Below are positions 38,740 to 49,971 of a stretch of 64,000 bases of DNA, in pieces. The position numbers were made by a program, and so were the translations under genes. Positions within the stretch are counted from its first letter, which is position 1. Every line of letters starts with the position of its first letter. A model generated the notes under the pieces. That model saw only the letters and a program-made list of their open reading frames with translations, made no database searches and had not been told where the DNA came from. Origin of the DNA: Trichopria drosophilae (lineage: Eukaryota; Arthropoda; Insecta; Hymenoptera; Diapriidae); NCBI GenBank assembly GCA_030407085.1, contig CM059582.1, positions 1,550,001-1,614,000 on the forward strand, read 5' to 3'.

Positions 38740-41700
38740 TATTTAATTAATTCATACTTTTGTCTGATTTCGAGATGATAAAATGTTAGATTGGACTGAT
38801 TTTTATTGTAAAATTGTGAAAAAATTCCGGTGAAATGGCAAAATCTGTGGAGGAGAGTTCTGACTCCATAAACACACGTGTTCGGATGTCTCATGAGCTA
38901 CGCCGATTCAATGTAAATGGATTTTTAAGCGTTTTTTTAAATTAACTGGTGTGAAAAATGACTTTTTTAGAGTGAAAATATAGCAATTTCAAAGGAGTAA
39001 ATTTTATATTCTTAAAATGCCCCTGTCAAACGAATTAAATTACATTCATGATGGAGTTCAATTATGTCAATGTTCATTGGCGTCATTTTTATTATTCACC
39101 TTAAGTTTTTTAATCAATGTTTGAATCCGTAAAAGATTCATGAATTATTATTAATATTACTAAAATTTGTTTTTATTTAATAAATAATAAACTAGTTTGC
39201 TTACACTAATAACATATTTTTACTTACACTATGCTACTAAAAAGAAAGTTTTTTACTCATCTCTTAGACATTTTTCTTGCTTTCGTGTACAGTTGTATTA
39301 AATATAGCAAGTTTTCGAACTCTAAAGCACAATCTGTACATAATATCATTAAGAACCTACAAATTTAACTAAATATTATTCGAACTAATTTGTATTTAAA
39401 AATTTCGTGTGCACAATGTCATTTTAAAGAAAACACAAAACTAACGACGTAAGTTCTCTGGAATTCTCTGGTGATTTCACTCTTTAATGAGTGAAAATCG
39501 AGTCACTCTAATAAAAGAGTATTGTTTAATCTAACTGCATTTGAATAATTCGTTTAAATTTGTCTTCGGTTTTGTCCATGTTATGATATTTTAACAAAAA
39601 TCTTACACTTTTAAATTAAAGTTTAAAAAAAGAATTTTTGTCTTCCGACTTTATTTCGACTTCCGGGTTTAAAATTCATTTTACAGAACCGAATACAAAA
39701 CCGAAATTGTCCTCGATTATATTTTTAAACATTTTATTTCCAAGTTTTATTTCAGAAATTTATTTAGCTAACGTTGCTACTTTTCAATAAACGTAATTCC
39801 AAGAACAGAATGAAAAAACGACAAGTAACGATTCAAATTTAGGACATTGTTATTTTTGCCTTCGCAGTTTTGTCGAATTTATTAATTCGATAAAGTTTTT
39901 AATTGTTTTTACATTATTTTATTTCATAAATAGAAAAGATACGTCGTTGGAAATTTAGTTAGGGCATATTTCTTTGAATAAATAATCATTTTTTAATTGT
40001 CGTTAACTTTTTTAAAAAATGTTTAAATTACGATTCGACGAATTCCGCTGATTTGTTTTATTTTTAAGTAATTTTTCCTCGACAAATTCTTCACTGCTAT
40101 TATAATAAACCTATTTATAAACTTTGATTTAAAAATGTTAAGAATATACGAAAATAATTTTGTTATTATATTTTCCGCCCGTCGTTATTAACGGGAAAAT
40201 AAATATTTTTTTTCAACACGTTTTTAACGTTCTAAAAGTAACGTCTTTTCCTTGGAATGTAAACATAATCGTTTATACCTGAAGTAAATCTTTTGTCTAA
40301 AAGCGGAGAAAAGAATTTTTATGCATTTTTAAAATTTCTTCTTTTCAACTAATATCTACCATGAAATATACTCACATTAGTTTCATCAATTATAATCTAT
40401 TTAAATTATTTCAAGTTAGACATTAATAGTGAAAAGCAGTACGCGTAAGGAATTTTTGTAAATAATCAATTTTTGTAAAACCTCATTAAAATCTCGTTAT
40501 TATTATTTATGGCTTGTGTGGCGTGTAATTATTAACAAAGATATGGAAAATTTCATGGGCTAATGTTAAACTGAATTTCTTTTTCGTAAACGTAATTATA
40601 TCATTATATAGATAACGTCTTATCGATATAAAAATTTTGTACGGTATAAAAATTGTTTACGAACCACGTGCTGCAAACGAATGATTGCTTTAACTTCCAT
40701 GAGAAATATTTAGGCAATGTGCTTTCTAAAATATTTTTGTCTGTACTTCTCGGCCATTTTAACACATTCCACAATGTTATTTTTTCGTTATTTCTTCCTC
40801 AATTACAAGTACCGAAAGTTAACATCATAAGGTTTTTGAAGGGTCTAATCTGCAAACGTTGATAAGATAAAACCTTTCTGATAAAATAATTTATTAAATA
40901 TTCCGTTTAGATCGTTCTGCACACACACGTAGGAATATGATAGAAATAATGTAAAATTGAACCATGGGATGTTTTTTCATTTTTGAATTTATTTTTTCCT
41001 TAGCGTTCAACTTTCTTTACGGTAGTATGGAATATTTTTCAACGGAAAATTGAGGAAATTTAAAATTAAGAAGAATGCGGGTGTGCAGAATGGAACAAAA
41101 CCGTTGGCATTCTTTTTACCTGATGCGAGCTTTTGTTTATCTCCATAAATTTGTGTTCCAGCTGCAGATTTGTTGCAGCAAACTTTTACATTTTCCTTCG
41201 TCATTCTTTTTCAACTGTCGTATTTAAAAAAAATTCTGACCGTATACCTGAATAACGTATAATAACAAATATTTGTTCTTAACGACAACTTTCTACAAAT
41301 TCCAAATTCTCATGTATAAAGAAATTCATTCTAAACGAGCTTACGAAATGATATCGGTAATATTATGTATCTGAAATATTTAAAAACAATTAAAATTTAA
41401 TTTAATTTAAAGATTGTATAAAAAAAGATTCTGTACAATCACAAACTTCTTGTTATATGCTATGAATAATAACTATTACTTAATTATTTATATAATATCA
41501 GTATTGTTATCTCTAAAATTCTTAAAAACTAATTATAATATGATTTAAATTTATTTAACGAAATTTATGAATTTGATTTATGAACTCGTTAATGGACCAA
41601 TATGATGACTGAATCGCATTTAGATAAAAATGATTATCACTAATAATTGTATTGTGTTGTGTAAAAGAGGAAGAACATTTATGCATTAACTGCTTAGTCA

Positions 41701-42680
41701 TCGTAAACAAAAAATTTTTCCTTTTACTTTAATCAATAAAATACTTCAAGAACATTAATTAAATATCGACGAAACTAATTTTACGAGATAAATTTGCGTT
41801 AGTAGATAAATTAATTAGTCTATCGAATTTCGACGAGGAAATAAGGGGCTACTGCTGAAGAGCCGCGCAGGGGCGTTGGCCATAATTCCACGAATTTTAT
41901 CAAATGCGTTTATTTATGAAATATTATATTTTCATTTTTGGTCTTATGCAATACTTCAAGTTTTAACATTTCCGGGCTCACATCTAGGACATTTAATATT
42001 TTCGATGATCAAAGTTTCGTCCAAAACTAGAGGCTTTTTTATGTATAAATAAGTATTTTTTTTTTTAAAACTAAGTAACTTTTTATTTGGTAATTATTAC
42101 TAATACTTTAATTTCCGAAAGTATTTGTAATAAAGAAAATGGACAAACGGGAGGATAAATTCCGAATTTTTATTTTTCAATTATAATTCATAAGCTGAAA
42201 GTTAACATTTCTAAACAATAAACAAAATAAAAGAATATTTAATTATTCGGACCAACCAAATAGAAACAAAAAATAACTAATAAATTAAAATTGTTAGTAA
42301 CTCGGTAGAATATTATCGAATTTGAAAATTATCGAAAGCAGGATACAAAATTATAAAAGTAAAAAGTTAAAGAATACAATTTTTGAGAAAAAGGGTAAAA
42401 AATGTTTATTATAAAAAGAATAGATAAATAATGAATAAAAATGCTACAAATATTTTTTAAATATAGGACAAATAAGAACGTAAGATAAATATTTCGAAAT
42501 TGTACTTGAAAACGAAAGAAGACGAAAATATGCGGAAAATTCGTATTGGTAAATTTGTTATAAACAATCTTTTAAATAATACAAATATTTATGCTGAAAT
42601 TCCAGCTAAAAATAGCATGAAATCGAAACATAAACATGTTTATAAAGGATTTATACCACATCCGAGAACGAAAATTTAAT
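38740..42680. other. AT-rich intergenic DNA, nothing recognised
   Basis: No gene, RNA or transposon domain is seen. A short GC-rich stretch at about 41,846-41,880 is unexplained. Confidence 0.5.
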
Positions 42681-42889
42681 AATAGTATATTATGTAACAA
42701 GAGCGCAATTACCGATTTGCAAAGTTTGTCGCACGAGCGAAGCGAGGGTTACAATCACGCTCGCCGGGAATCAATTTTAATCGCCCGTGTTCCATACGAT
42801 ATTTTTTAATTCGGCGGGCGTGAGGATCGAGAATTTGCGCCCGAAGATTTCTATGCAGGGCGCAAAATCCAGTTCTACTCCCGGAGCGT
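42681..42889 (-). repeat. Dispersed repeat 'B', copy 2
   Basis: On the minus strand it reads CTCCGGGAGTAGAAC, TTTTGCGCCCTGCA, GGGCGCAAATT, ATATCGTATGGAACACGGGC and TTGTTACATAATATACTATT. It is the longest of the three copies and the best template for a consensus. It contains the small palindrome CGAGCGAAGCGAG found in several repeats of the window. Confidence 0.7.
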
Positions 42890-45539
42890 TAAAAATTTGT
42901 TTAACTCGATGACATAATTTGATTTTCAATCGTATCGATTCCTACATTTGCAAAAAGATTATTTTGATTATTTTGCTCTTACCGCTATTTTGGCTAATTC
43001 GCGTGCAGTATTTTCCCTCGACCTTAAAAAATAATTGTATACTCCCCTCAAGTTTCCCTGGGTATCAACAATCGGGACACGATTTTTTTAAAATTCATAT
43101 CCCTCTCGTTGCTACGCAACGAAGCAATCGGAAAATATTCGATAATTTTGAAGGTCTTGGGGTATTACCATAATACCATGGTTGCGAAGTAAACAATAAG
43201 TTCCAGCATTACGAAAAAAGGCTCACTTTATTCGTAAATGATATTTTGTAATTTGACGTCGATCTGTAATATCAGGTATTTTTTAAATCAATATAACATT
43301 TTATTAAAGATATTCAGAGATTTTGAAAATAAAATAGAATTCTGCGTAATCTAACCAGCAAATCGAGATATCGTAGACGTCTTAAAATTAGCGAAGTAAT
43401 TTCAATTTTTTAAATGAGTAATATTGCAGCTGCATTCGTAAAACATCGCCGTCGATGTAAGAGACTTTCGAGGTATTTTTAGACATTTTTTTTTGACAAA
43501 TTCTTGTGAACTGCCATTAAACAAAAAAGAATAGAAGGCGACGCCACACATTTGAATTCTTCCCTCACTATTTTTTTCTACCGAGTTTTGGTAAATTGAA
43601 GTCATTTTTTTTCATTAAACTCGAAAATGCATTCCGGGTATGTCCACTCCGAAAATGTCATCATGATGGCTTTTCAACCAGAAAAACTAGAGTTTTTTGG
43701 AAGTCCTGTTAAATTAGTAAAAACCATTGGATAAGCTAAAAAATGTTTTCGATACGAATTTAAAATGGGGAATGAAAAATTTACCTACAACATTGAAGCA
43801 TCTTGAAAATTGACAAGACGAATAAATGAACTTGATTGACTATATTGCAACTGATTTTTGAAAATGTTAGATTTACCACTTTCTCATTTGTATGTATGGA
43901 ATTTAAATTATGTCAGCCATATTTAAACATTTTTAAATCTCGTCAACGGACAATTTTAGAGATATTTATAGTTTTCACTCCAAGAGAAATTTGGAGAGCA
44001 TCTACGTGAAATTTGACTCTTTCATTAATCGTTAAAAATATCTTAATAGGAATGCTGTATATTGTTTATGAGAATTACCTACAAATATACTCCGATTTGT
44101 TTAAATCAATTTGAATTGAAGGTGATTAAACTCGTATAACTTTCTAGTATATCCATAGAGGGCAAATTCTTAGTGATCACTTGTCAAGTGCAATGCTTAG
44201 TTCAATAGGTCCTCAAATGAACTTGATTAATTATACTAGTAGCATATTAGTATAGCACTATCATAACTACTCGTCATTAAGTGGAATAAAAACAGTCAAA
44301 TAGAGTATATCAACAATATTTATCGTCATTTAACCTCTTTCTGGTCTACTACCCAACCATAGTTGAATTTGAGTTTGTATTTTTTATTTGTTTATATAAA
44401 ATCTCTTTAGAAGTAAAAAATTACTAGTTGAAGTGTAATAAGTTTAATAGTTGCTACTATTTAAAGAGATCTCCTTCAATACTTGAGAATTGAAAAAAGT
44501 AAAATGGAAAAATCCCATTTTTGACAATTTGATGTGAACTAATAAACAAATTACAATTCGATTTAAATTGATTAAACTCGGGTTTAACAGAACTCTCCGG
44601 AAAATTGTAGAATCGTCTTTCGAATCTTGCCATCCTATACTTCACTTGAGAAATATGAGTTAAAGCTGAAATGAAATTTGTGTGCATTAAAGGGTTTACT
44701 TCGAAACGTGTAAAAATGTCAATCTTGTAAGATTTGTTTCAATGTTTTTTTGAAAATTGCAAATGTCTAATTGGAAAATCCCGTCTTTTATAAATTATAT
44801 TAAGTCATTCTGGGAAAATAATTAATACTCGCTCTTTACTAAGGGAAAACCTGCACTTAATATAGGGACAACGCACTCTGCATGAAGTGAAACTTGACTC
44901 TATATAAGAGTGACAATTCACCCTTTTACTACATTGACTCCGTTTTCATTCTATAAACAGTGAATTTTGACTCGAAAAAATTTAGCGAGCGTAATAGAGA
45001 TTAAATGGATTTTCGTAAAGATTTCTCAAAGATTGTACAACTTTGATTAGTTTACTGCAATGATACACGGATATAAATATTTGGAGGATGTTGCTAAACA
45101 TCAATTGCCAGTTTACCATTTTTAAAAATCTGTTATAAATCGTTGGGGGTAATTGCGTAAAGAGGACAGAAAAAAATTAAAATGAACAACAGGAAACTTG
45201 ACGAAATAAATAGAATAAATATTCTCGTCCTTTTTGAATTTCACAAATTTTATTTTGCATTAAATCCTATTCGCACTGATAAAAGTAAACACAACAGATA
45301 TATTTTACAAAATATTTCAACATGGTGGCGCCATATAATTAAATATTATTATAAAATATCAATAACCACAAAGATTAAAACAATTGTATGTTTTCGCGGT
45401 CGCCGATGGTCTCGCAATTCAAACTAGGGGTTTCATTTTAAGGATTATTGAAAAATTAATCGATATCTCTACGAATCCGATATTGGATGTTGAAAATTCT
45501 GCGTTTTAATGATAAAAAATTGTAAATAGTATTTTTTAA
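42890..45539. other. AT-rich intergenic DNA, nothing recognised
   Basis: An 84-codon frame at 42,919-43,173 and others are short and unlike any family I know. Nothing else is seen apart from a GTTGCTACGCAAC palindrome near 43,110. Confidence 0.45.
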
Positions 45540-45687
45540 CACTCCGGGCGCAAATTATCGAGTCGCACGCCCGAGGTATTGAAAGAAATTGTATGGAACA
45601 CGGGCGATTATCTCGCTTTGCTCGGGCGACAAACTTGACGCTCGTTGAAGATCGCTAATTGCGCCCTTGTTACATAATATACTATTT
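45540..45687 (+). repeat. Dispersed repeat 'B', copy 3 (shortened)
   Basis: It has ACTCCGGGCGCAAATT, GTATGGAACACGGGCGATTA and GCGCCCTTGTTACATAATAT followed by ACTATT. The GAGTAGAAC..GCGCCCTGC block present in the other two copies is missing. The copy lies directly upstream of the CGTAAA palindrome block, with which it shares CGGGCGTAA-like words. Confidence 0.65.
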
Positions 45688-46009
45688 GGTACCTAGGGTG
45701 CAAATAGTATATTTTTGCACGCGGGTGACAATGTTACGCCCGTAATATGAACTTTGTCAGTGGACAAAATTTTATTTTCCGACATGAAACCAGGGCCCAC
45801 CGAAACACAAATAACTTTTTTGCATATTTTAATTTCAAATCATCATATTAAAAAATGACTCGACAAAATTTAACGTCATAAGTCATGAACAAGTTTCCTT
45901 AAGAGTTTCAAGACAATTTCTGGCGGGGCGTCTCACTATTTAAAACACTATTCCTTGTAAATATTCGGATCTGTGAAAACCAATACTACAGCTAAATTTG
46001 AAAAGACTG

Positions 46010-46530
46010 TGCCGTAAAATTATTTTTTGTAATTGCGGGCGTAAAGTTTGTACGTAAAGTACTTTTGATGCCTATCTTTCGCGCGTAAAGTACAGACTTC
46101 AAAACTTTACGCACTCACTTTACGCGCGCAAATACAAAAAAATAGGATACCTAACACGTGTGTAAAGTTTAACTGTTACGCACGGGTCGAGAACTTTACA
46201 CATCACTCGGCGCCTCGTATGTATGGTTCCCGTCCCGTGCGTAAAAGCATACTTTACACCCTTGTTAGGTAATGTACTATTTTCATACACGTGTCCATAA
46301 AGTAGACACTTTACGGACTCTTTTTAGTCCGTAAAGTATAATTTTACGGACTGATCTCTGCACTTTACGGACTAAAAACAGTCGATAAAGTGCCTACTTT
46401 TTCGAACAGTGTATCAGAAAATAGTATTCGCTCCTCGGCCGTAAAATTTTACGACCTCGGTTTGGAGATTGTGCGATCTCCACTGGGTCCGTAAAATTGA
46501 ACTTTACGGCCTAGGACCGAAAAGTACTAT
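46010..46530. repeat. Dense block of CGTAAA/TTTACG palindromes
   Basis: By eye there are about fourteen CGTAAA or TTTACG words in roughly 500 bp, many paired as inverted repeats. The clearest is a 12-bp stem, ACTTTACGGACT, with a 6-nt loop, at about 46,310-46,339. Others are GGCCGTAAAATTTTACGACC (about 46,438-46,457) and GGTCCGTAAAATTGAACTTTACGGCC (reduced form: GGTCCGTAAA / TTTACGGCC) at 46,487-46,511. TTGTTAGGTAATGTACTATT at about 46,263 matches the end of repeat B. There is no coding capacity. Confidence 0.75.
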
Positions 46531-46539
46531 TACTGTACA

Positions 46540-47145
46540 GCAAAGTTTAATTGGGTTATATGCTAGATATAATATCAATATTGCTAGTATTTATATATAT
46601 TTATACTTTCACAGCTTTATAAAAAATGCAATTGGAGTTCCTTCCTAGTTTTTTAAACTTAATACTTACTATTGAATATACATCTGAATACTTGTAAAAA
46701 TGTCCAACAAAAAATGTGTTTTAAAATCTGTAAGACGTTCTTGTTTCTGACGTTCATGTTAAGGATGAAATGACATGTTAAAAAAGCTAGGAAACAAAAG
46801 TATTGCACTTTTATTTCCGACATATTTTATTCCTACCTACGCTGGGAATTAAAAATAATTAACGAACGATATCCTTCCTCGACTCAGCCAGCAAATTAAA
46901 GTATTGAGTAGAATTCAAAATTCTTCCTGCTTTTCAATCGATTTTCGTCTACTGGGATAAAAATATTGACTAATATTTTATCAGGTTACTGCAACAAATA
47001 TTTTGTGAGAGACGTCTTAAACCATCCAGCCTCACCGTGTTTAAAAGTTCCATGAATTTGCCCATATGTGTTGTAGGGTTGTGCGTATTAAAGAAGTGAT
47101 TTTTTTTTCAAAAACGGCCATAAGAAAATGTTCCATTTGAATTTG
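46540..47145. other. AT-rich DNA upstream of the BTB gene promoter
   Basis: I see no gene or repeat in this stretch. Composition changes sharply at about 47,150, where the CpG-rich promoter region begins. Confidence 0.45.
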
Positions 47146-47149
47146 CATC

Positions 47150-48475
47150 GACCTTGGAAAATGAGCCCCGAGTAAAAGAACGATTGCAACTTTCGAAAAA
47201 TGTCGCGATGTGCAGATCCCGTCATGTATACATCAGCACCGAAAGGGAAAACCCACCGGAACGTTCCGGAAAAGGGTCAAGGATTTCGTGCGACGTGTGT
47301 AGTCACACGTACACGCGGGTTCCCAAATGCACACATTCTCAGAAAGGAAAACGAGAACTCTCGGGATCGAGTACATTTCGAACCTTTTCTTCCACATTTT
47401 CTGGCGATTGGCAACCAAGGAAAGGTCCTCGCACGGCTGCGCACGATCAGGCCCGAAGGTGCATCGTTATGCGTCGTAAATGCGAAATCCCATTCGATTC
47501 CACACACGAAATTTCCTTGGGCCAATCAGGAACGACCAGGTTTTTTTTCGAAATCGCGCCCTTGGCGTGCATGATCGAGGGTTTTGGAGCGGCGGGACGT
47601 CAGCCAACGGGAAAATCCGAAGGAACTTGACCGAAAAGGGATTCCGGACGATCGTCGATCGAAGAAGTGGAATAAAACTCGCGTAGAAGAAAGAGAGAAA
47701 TGACACCATCGCGCGAATAAGGTGGTGAAGCCATAGGCTACCAGGTCTCGCGCGACAACAATTCCCGGTGTCTCTCTCTCTCTCTCTGTTTCTGGGTACA
47801 CCGGATCGCGAGGCCTACCGGTGCTGCACGTACGTACAATAACGTATATCCGCAAAAAATCCACCGACTGGCTCTTGAGACTGTGATCTCGGTGGGTACG
47901 GAGAGGACCCCGAACGAACAAAGAAAATTTCCCGCTCGAAGCTCGCGCCATCTCTCTCTGTGGCGGTCCGTCGCTCCCTCCTGCCGCAGGCGCGCATGCG
48001 CCCTGGAGCCGCCGGCGAAAGAGACTCCCTCCGTCCTTGTCTGGCACAGGGAAGCCTCGACTCGGAGCCGCACCAACACACATGTAGATGGTAAATACAC
48101 AGACGCGCGCGCATCCCGTAGTTCGTCCCTTCCGTCGTAAGGAAGCGCCTCCGTTGGTGCAGCTCTCTCTCTTCTGGTTTCCTCGTTCGTGCCGCTCCGC
48201 GTCTTTGCAACCCCCCTGCCTGCCGTTCCGCATCAGCCTATAGTCTTTCCCTTTGGTTCTCTTCGCGCACCGTATCCCCACCCTGGCTCTCTCTCTTTCT
48301 CTCTCATCCGTCTCTCCACCGTGCTCCTCGCCGTGTCTCCCGCTCCCCTAGCTCTAGTGCAAATCTCGGCGGATGCGGTGTGTGTGTTTTCTTCGGTGAT
48401 CCTTCCTCCGCCGCCGCGAGAAGCCGAAAATCGCCCCAAGAATCATCCTCACGGACACCTTCACCTAGTGCCAGA
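47150..48475 (+). promoter_or_regulatory. CpG-rich promoter and probable 5' UTR exon of the BTB-Psq gene
   Basis: GC and CpG rise abruptly relative to the desert upstream. The region has a CT/GA microsatellite (47,771-47,787), a potential GAGA-factor site, and further CT runs at about 47,951 and 48,285-48,303. It also holds GCGCATGCGC at 47,992-48,001, the NRF-1/Ewg palindrome. There is no TATA box in a convincing place, as is usual for CpG-rich promoters. The many overlapping long frames on both strands (up to 251 codons) are a by-product of high GC and resemble no protein. CCAGA/GTAAGTGG at 48,476 is a strong donor, so I infer a first exon ending at 48,475. Confidence 0.6.
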
Positions 48476-49561
48476 GTAAGTGGAATCGGAGAAACCCCAG
48501 GCGCCGTCCAGGGAGATGCGCCCGCGTCCTCGGCGTCGGTTTTTTCTCGTCCCCCTTCCGGAATAAAGTGACTCCCCCGTCGACGACGTCGTCCCCGTCG
48601 GCCCGGGGAAGCCGCGGCAACGGCCGTGGAAGCTGCCTCGAAAGGAAGGCGTTCCTCCGGGGTCTTTCACCCCCTCGCGCCCACCCCTCCGTGTCACGGC
48701 CGCCGCCAGTCTCGGAGCCACCCCCGCCTCCACCCGCGGAAACGCAGCGTCGCTTTTTTTCGGCCGTCGTCCTGGTGGAGGTTGCAGAAGCCCCGCGACG
48801 CACGTGCGTTAGATCGCCTCGAGGAAGCGGGCCCCGTCCCCGGGTGTCGCTAGCATCCCCCTTGGCTGGATCTCTCCGGGGGATGTTTCCCCCGCGACGA
48901 CGCTCCTGCCGGCGTTGCTCGTCGGCGAAGGGCAGGACGCCGTCGTGAAATTCGATCGGCCGTATCGATCGGTTTTCTTTATCCGGCGAGTTTTGGCCCT
49001 TTTTTTCTAGTTGCGGCGCGCCGCTCTCGCCTCGAGAAAATCCGGCCGGATTTGTTTGCCGAGAGGCCGCGCCATGTTGCTCTGGGATTTTTAGGGCTAA
49101 TGGTAAATTTACCCGAGAACGCGTCGCCGCGTGAAAACGAGGCGGGCGGCGCGCGAGAGGTCGCCGCTTTTTCTTGCTCGTTTATTGCGTCGCGTCCGAT
49201 GAAAAAGACGTCGCGAGGACTTGGATCGATTTTCTCTTCTTCTCGCTCCCCTTTTGTCGCGCCTCGCTATTTCTCTCTCCGTCTCGCTCGCTCCGTTCTT
49301 CGCGACTCCCTCGCTCGAGTCGAGCCTTTTTTGCCTCTTTTGCTTTATTTACCCCAAATCGGGCCTTTTCCGCCTGGAAAATCTCCGCTTCCGTCTGTGT
49401 CGAGAGACTTTTCAGTCATCGATGACTGCGTCGAGGGCTCCTTATTTCTGTGCGTGCCCCAACTCGGAATAACCCTTCGTAGTCTTAATTTGCGCGTGTT
49501 TAATGTAAGAATGGAAGGAGACGCACAGTAAAACTGACGGTATGTTTTGTTTTTGTTGCAG
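48476..49561 (+). other. Probable 5' UTR intron of the BTB-Psq gene
   Basis: It starts GTAAGTGG at 48,476 and ends TTTTGTTTTTGTTGCAG at 49,561, a textbook polypyrimidine tract and acceptor. The interval is still GC- and CpG-rich, with many frames on several strands, none of them recognisable. Another possible donor (GTAAGA at 49,504) would leave an intron of only 58 bases, so 48,476 is preferred. The position of the transcription start is not known. Confidence 0.5.
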
Positions 49562-49971
49562 GTTTACTTTAATTAGTCCGAAAACTATCTGGGATGGATA
49601 CAGGAGGAAGCGCCTTGCCCACTGCGGGCTCGTACCCGGGTGGCGATCGACAGCAGTTCTGCGTCTCATGGAATTCGCATCAGTCCAACATGCACAGTGC
49701 ATTTCCGAAACTTCTCAGCTCGGAGCAGTTTGTGGACGTGACATTGGCTTGTGACGGCGGTTCGATCAAATGTCACAAGGTAGTGCTCTCGGCCTGCAGT
49801 GATTATCTCGAGCGACTCCTTCTCGAAATCCCCTGCACGCATCCCATCATCTTCCTTCGCGACATGAGGATGTGGGAGCTGCAGGCTCTCGTCGAGTTTA
49901 TGTACAGGGGAGAGGTATACGTCGAGCAGCAGCAACTTGGAAAACTCATGCAAGCTGCCGAAGCGCTTCAG
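49562..49971 (+). CDS. BTB-Psq gene, first coding exon (BTB domain)
   Basis: The exon starts after the acceptor CAG at 49,561, with 32 bases of 5' UTR before ATG 49,594. It encodes residues 1-126 and ends at the donor CAG/GTAAGT (49,972). Core BTB features are visible: FVDVTLACDG (46-55), KCHKVVLSACSDYLERLL (59-76), HPIIFLRDM (83-91) and LQALVEFMYRGEVYV (96-110). If the intron were retained, the frame would continue to a stop at 50,029-50,031, giving a 145-residue BTB-only protein. Confidence 0.92.

Noticed and set aside
47526..48281. 251-codon minus-strand frame and several other long overlapping frames
   Set aside because: They lie in the CpG-rich promoter, overlap on both strands in several phases, are Arg/Ser/Pro-rich and show no domain. 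High GC removes stop codons, so they are by-products of composition.
48465..49531. Frames of 90-159 codons on both strands
   Set aside because: Same reason: GC-rich 5' UTR/intron, low-complexity Arg/Pro/Ser composition, no recognisable motif. The 49,052-49,531 frame ends just before the acceptor at 49,561 and does not read into the BTB exon.
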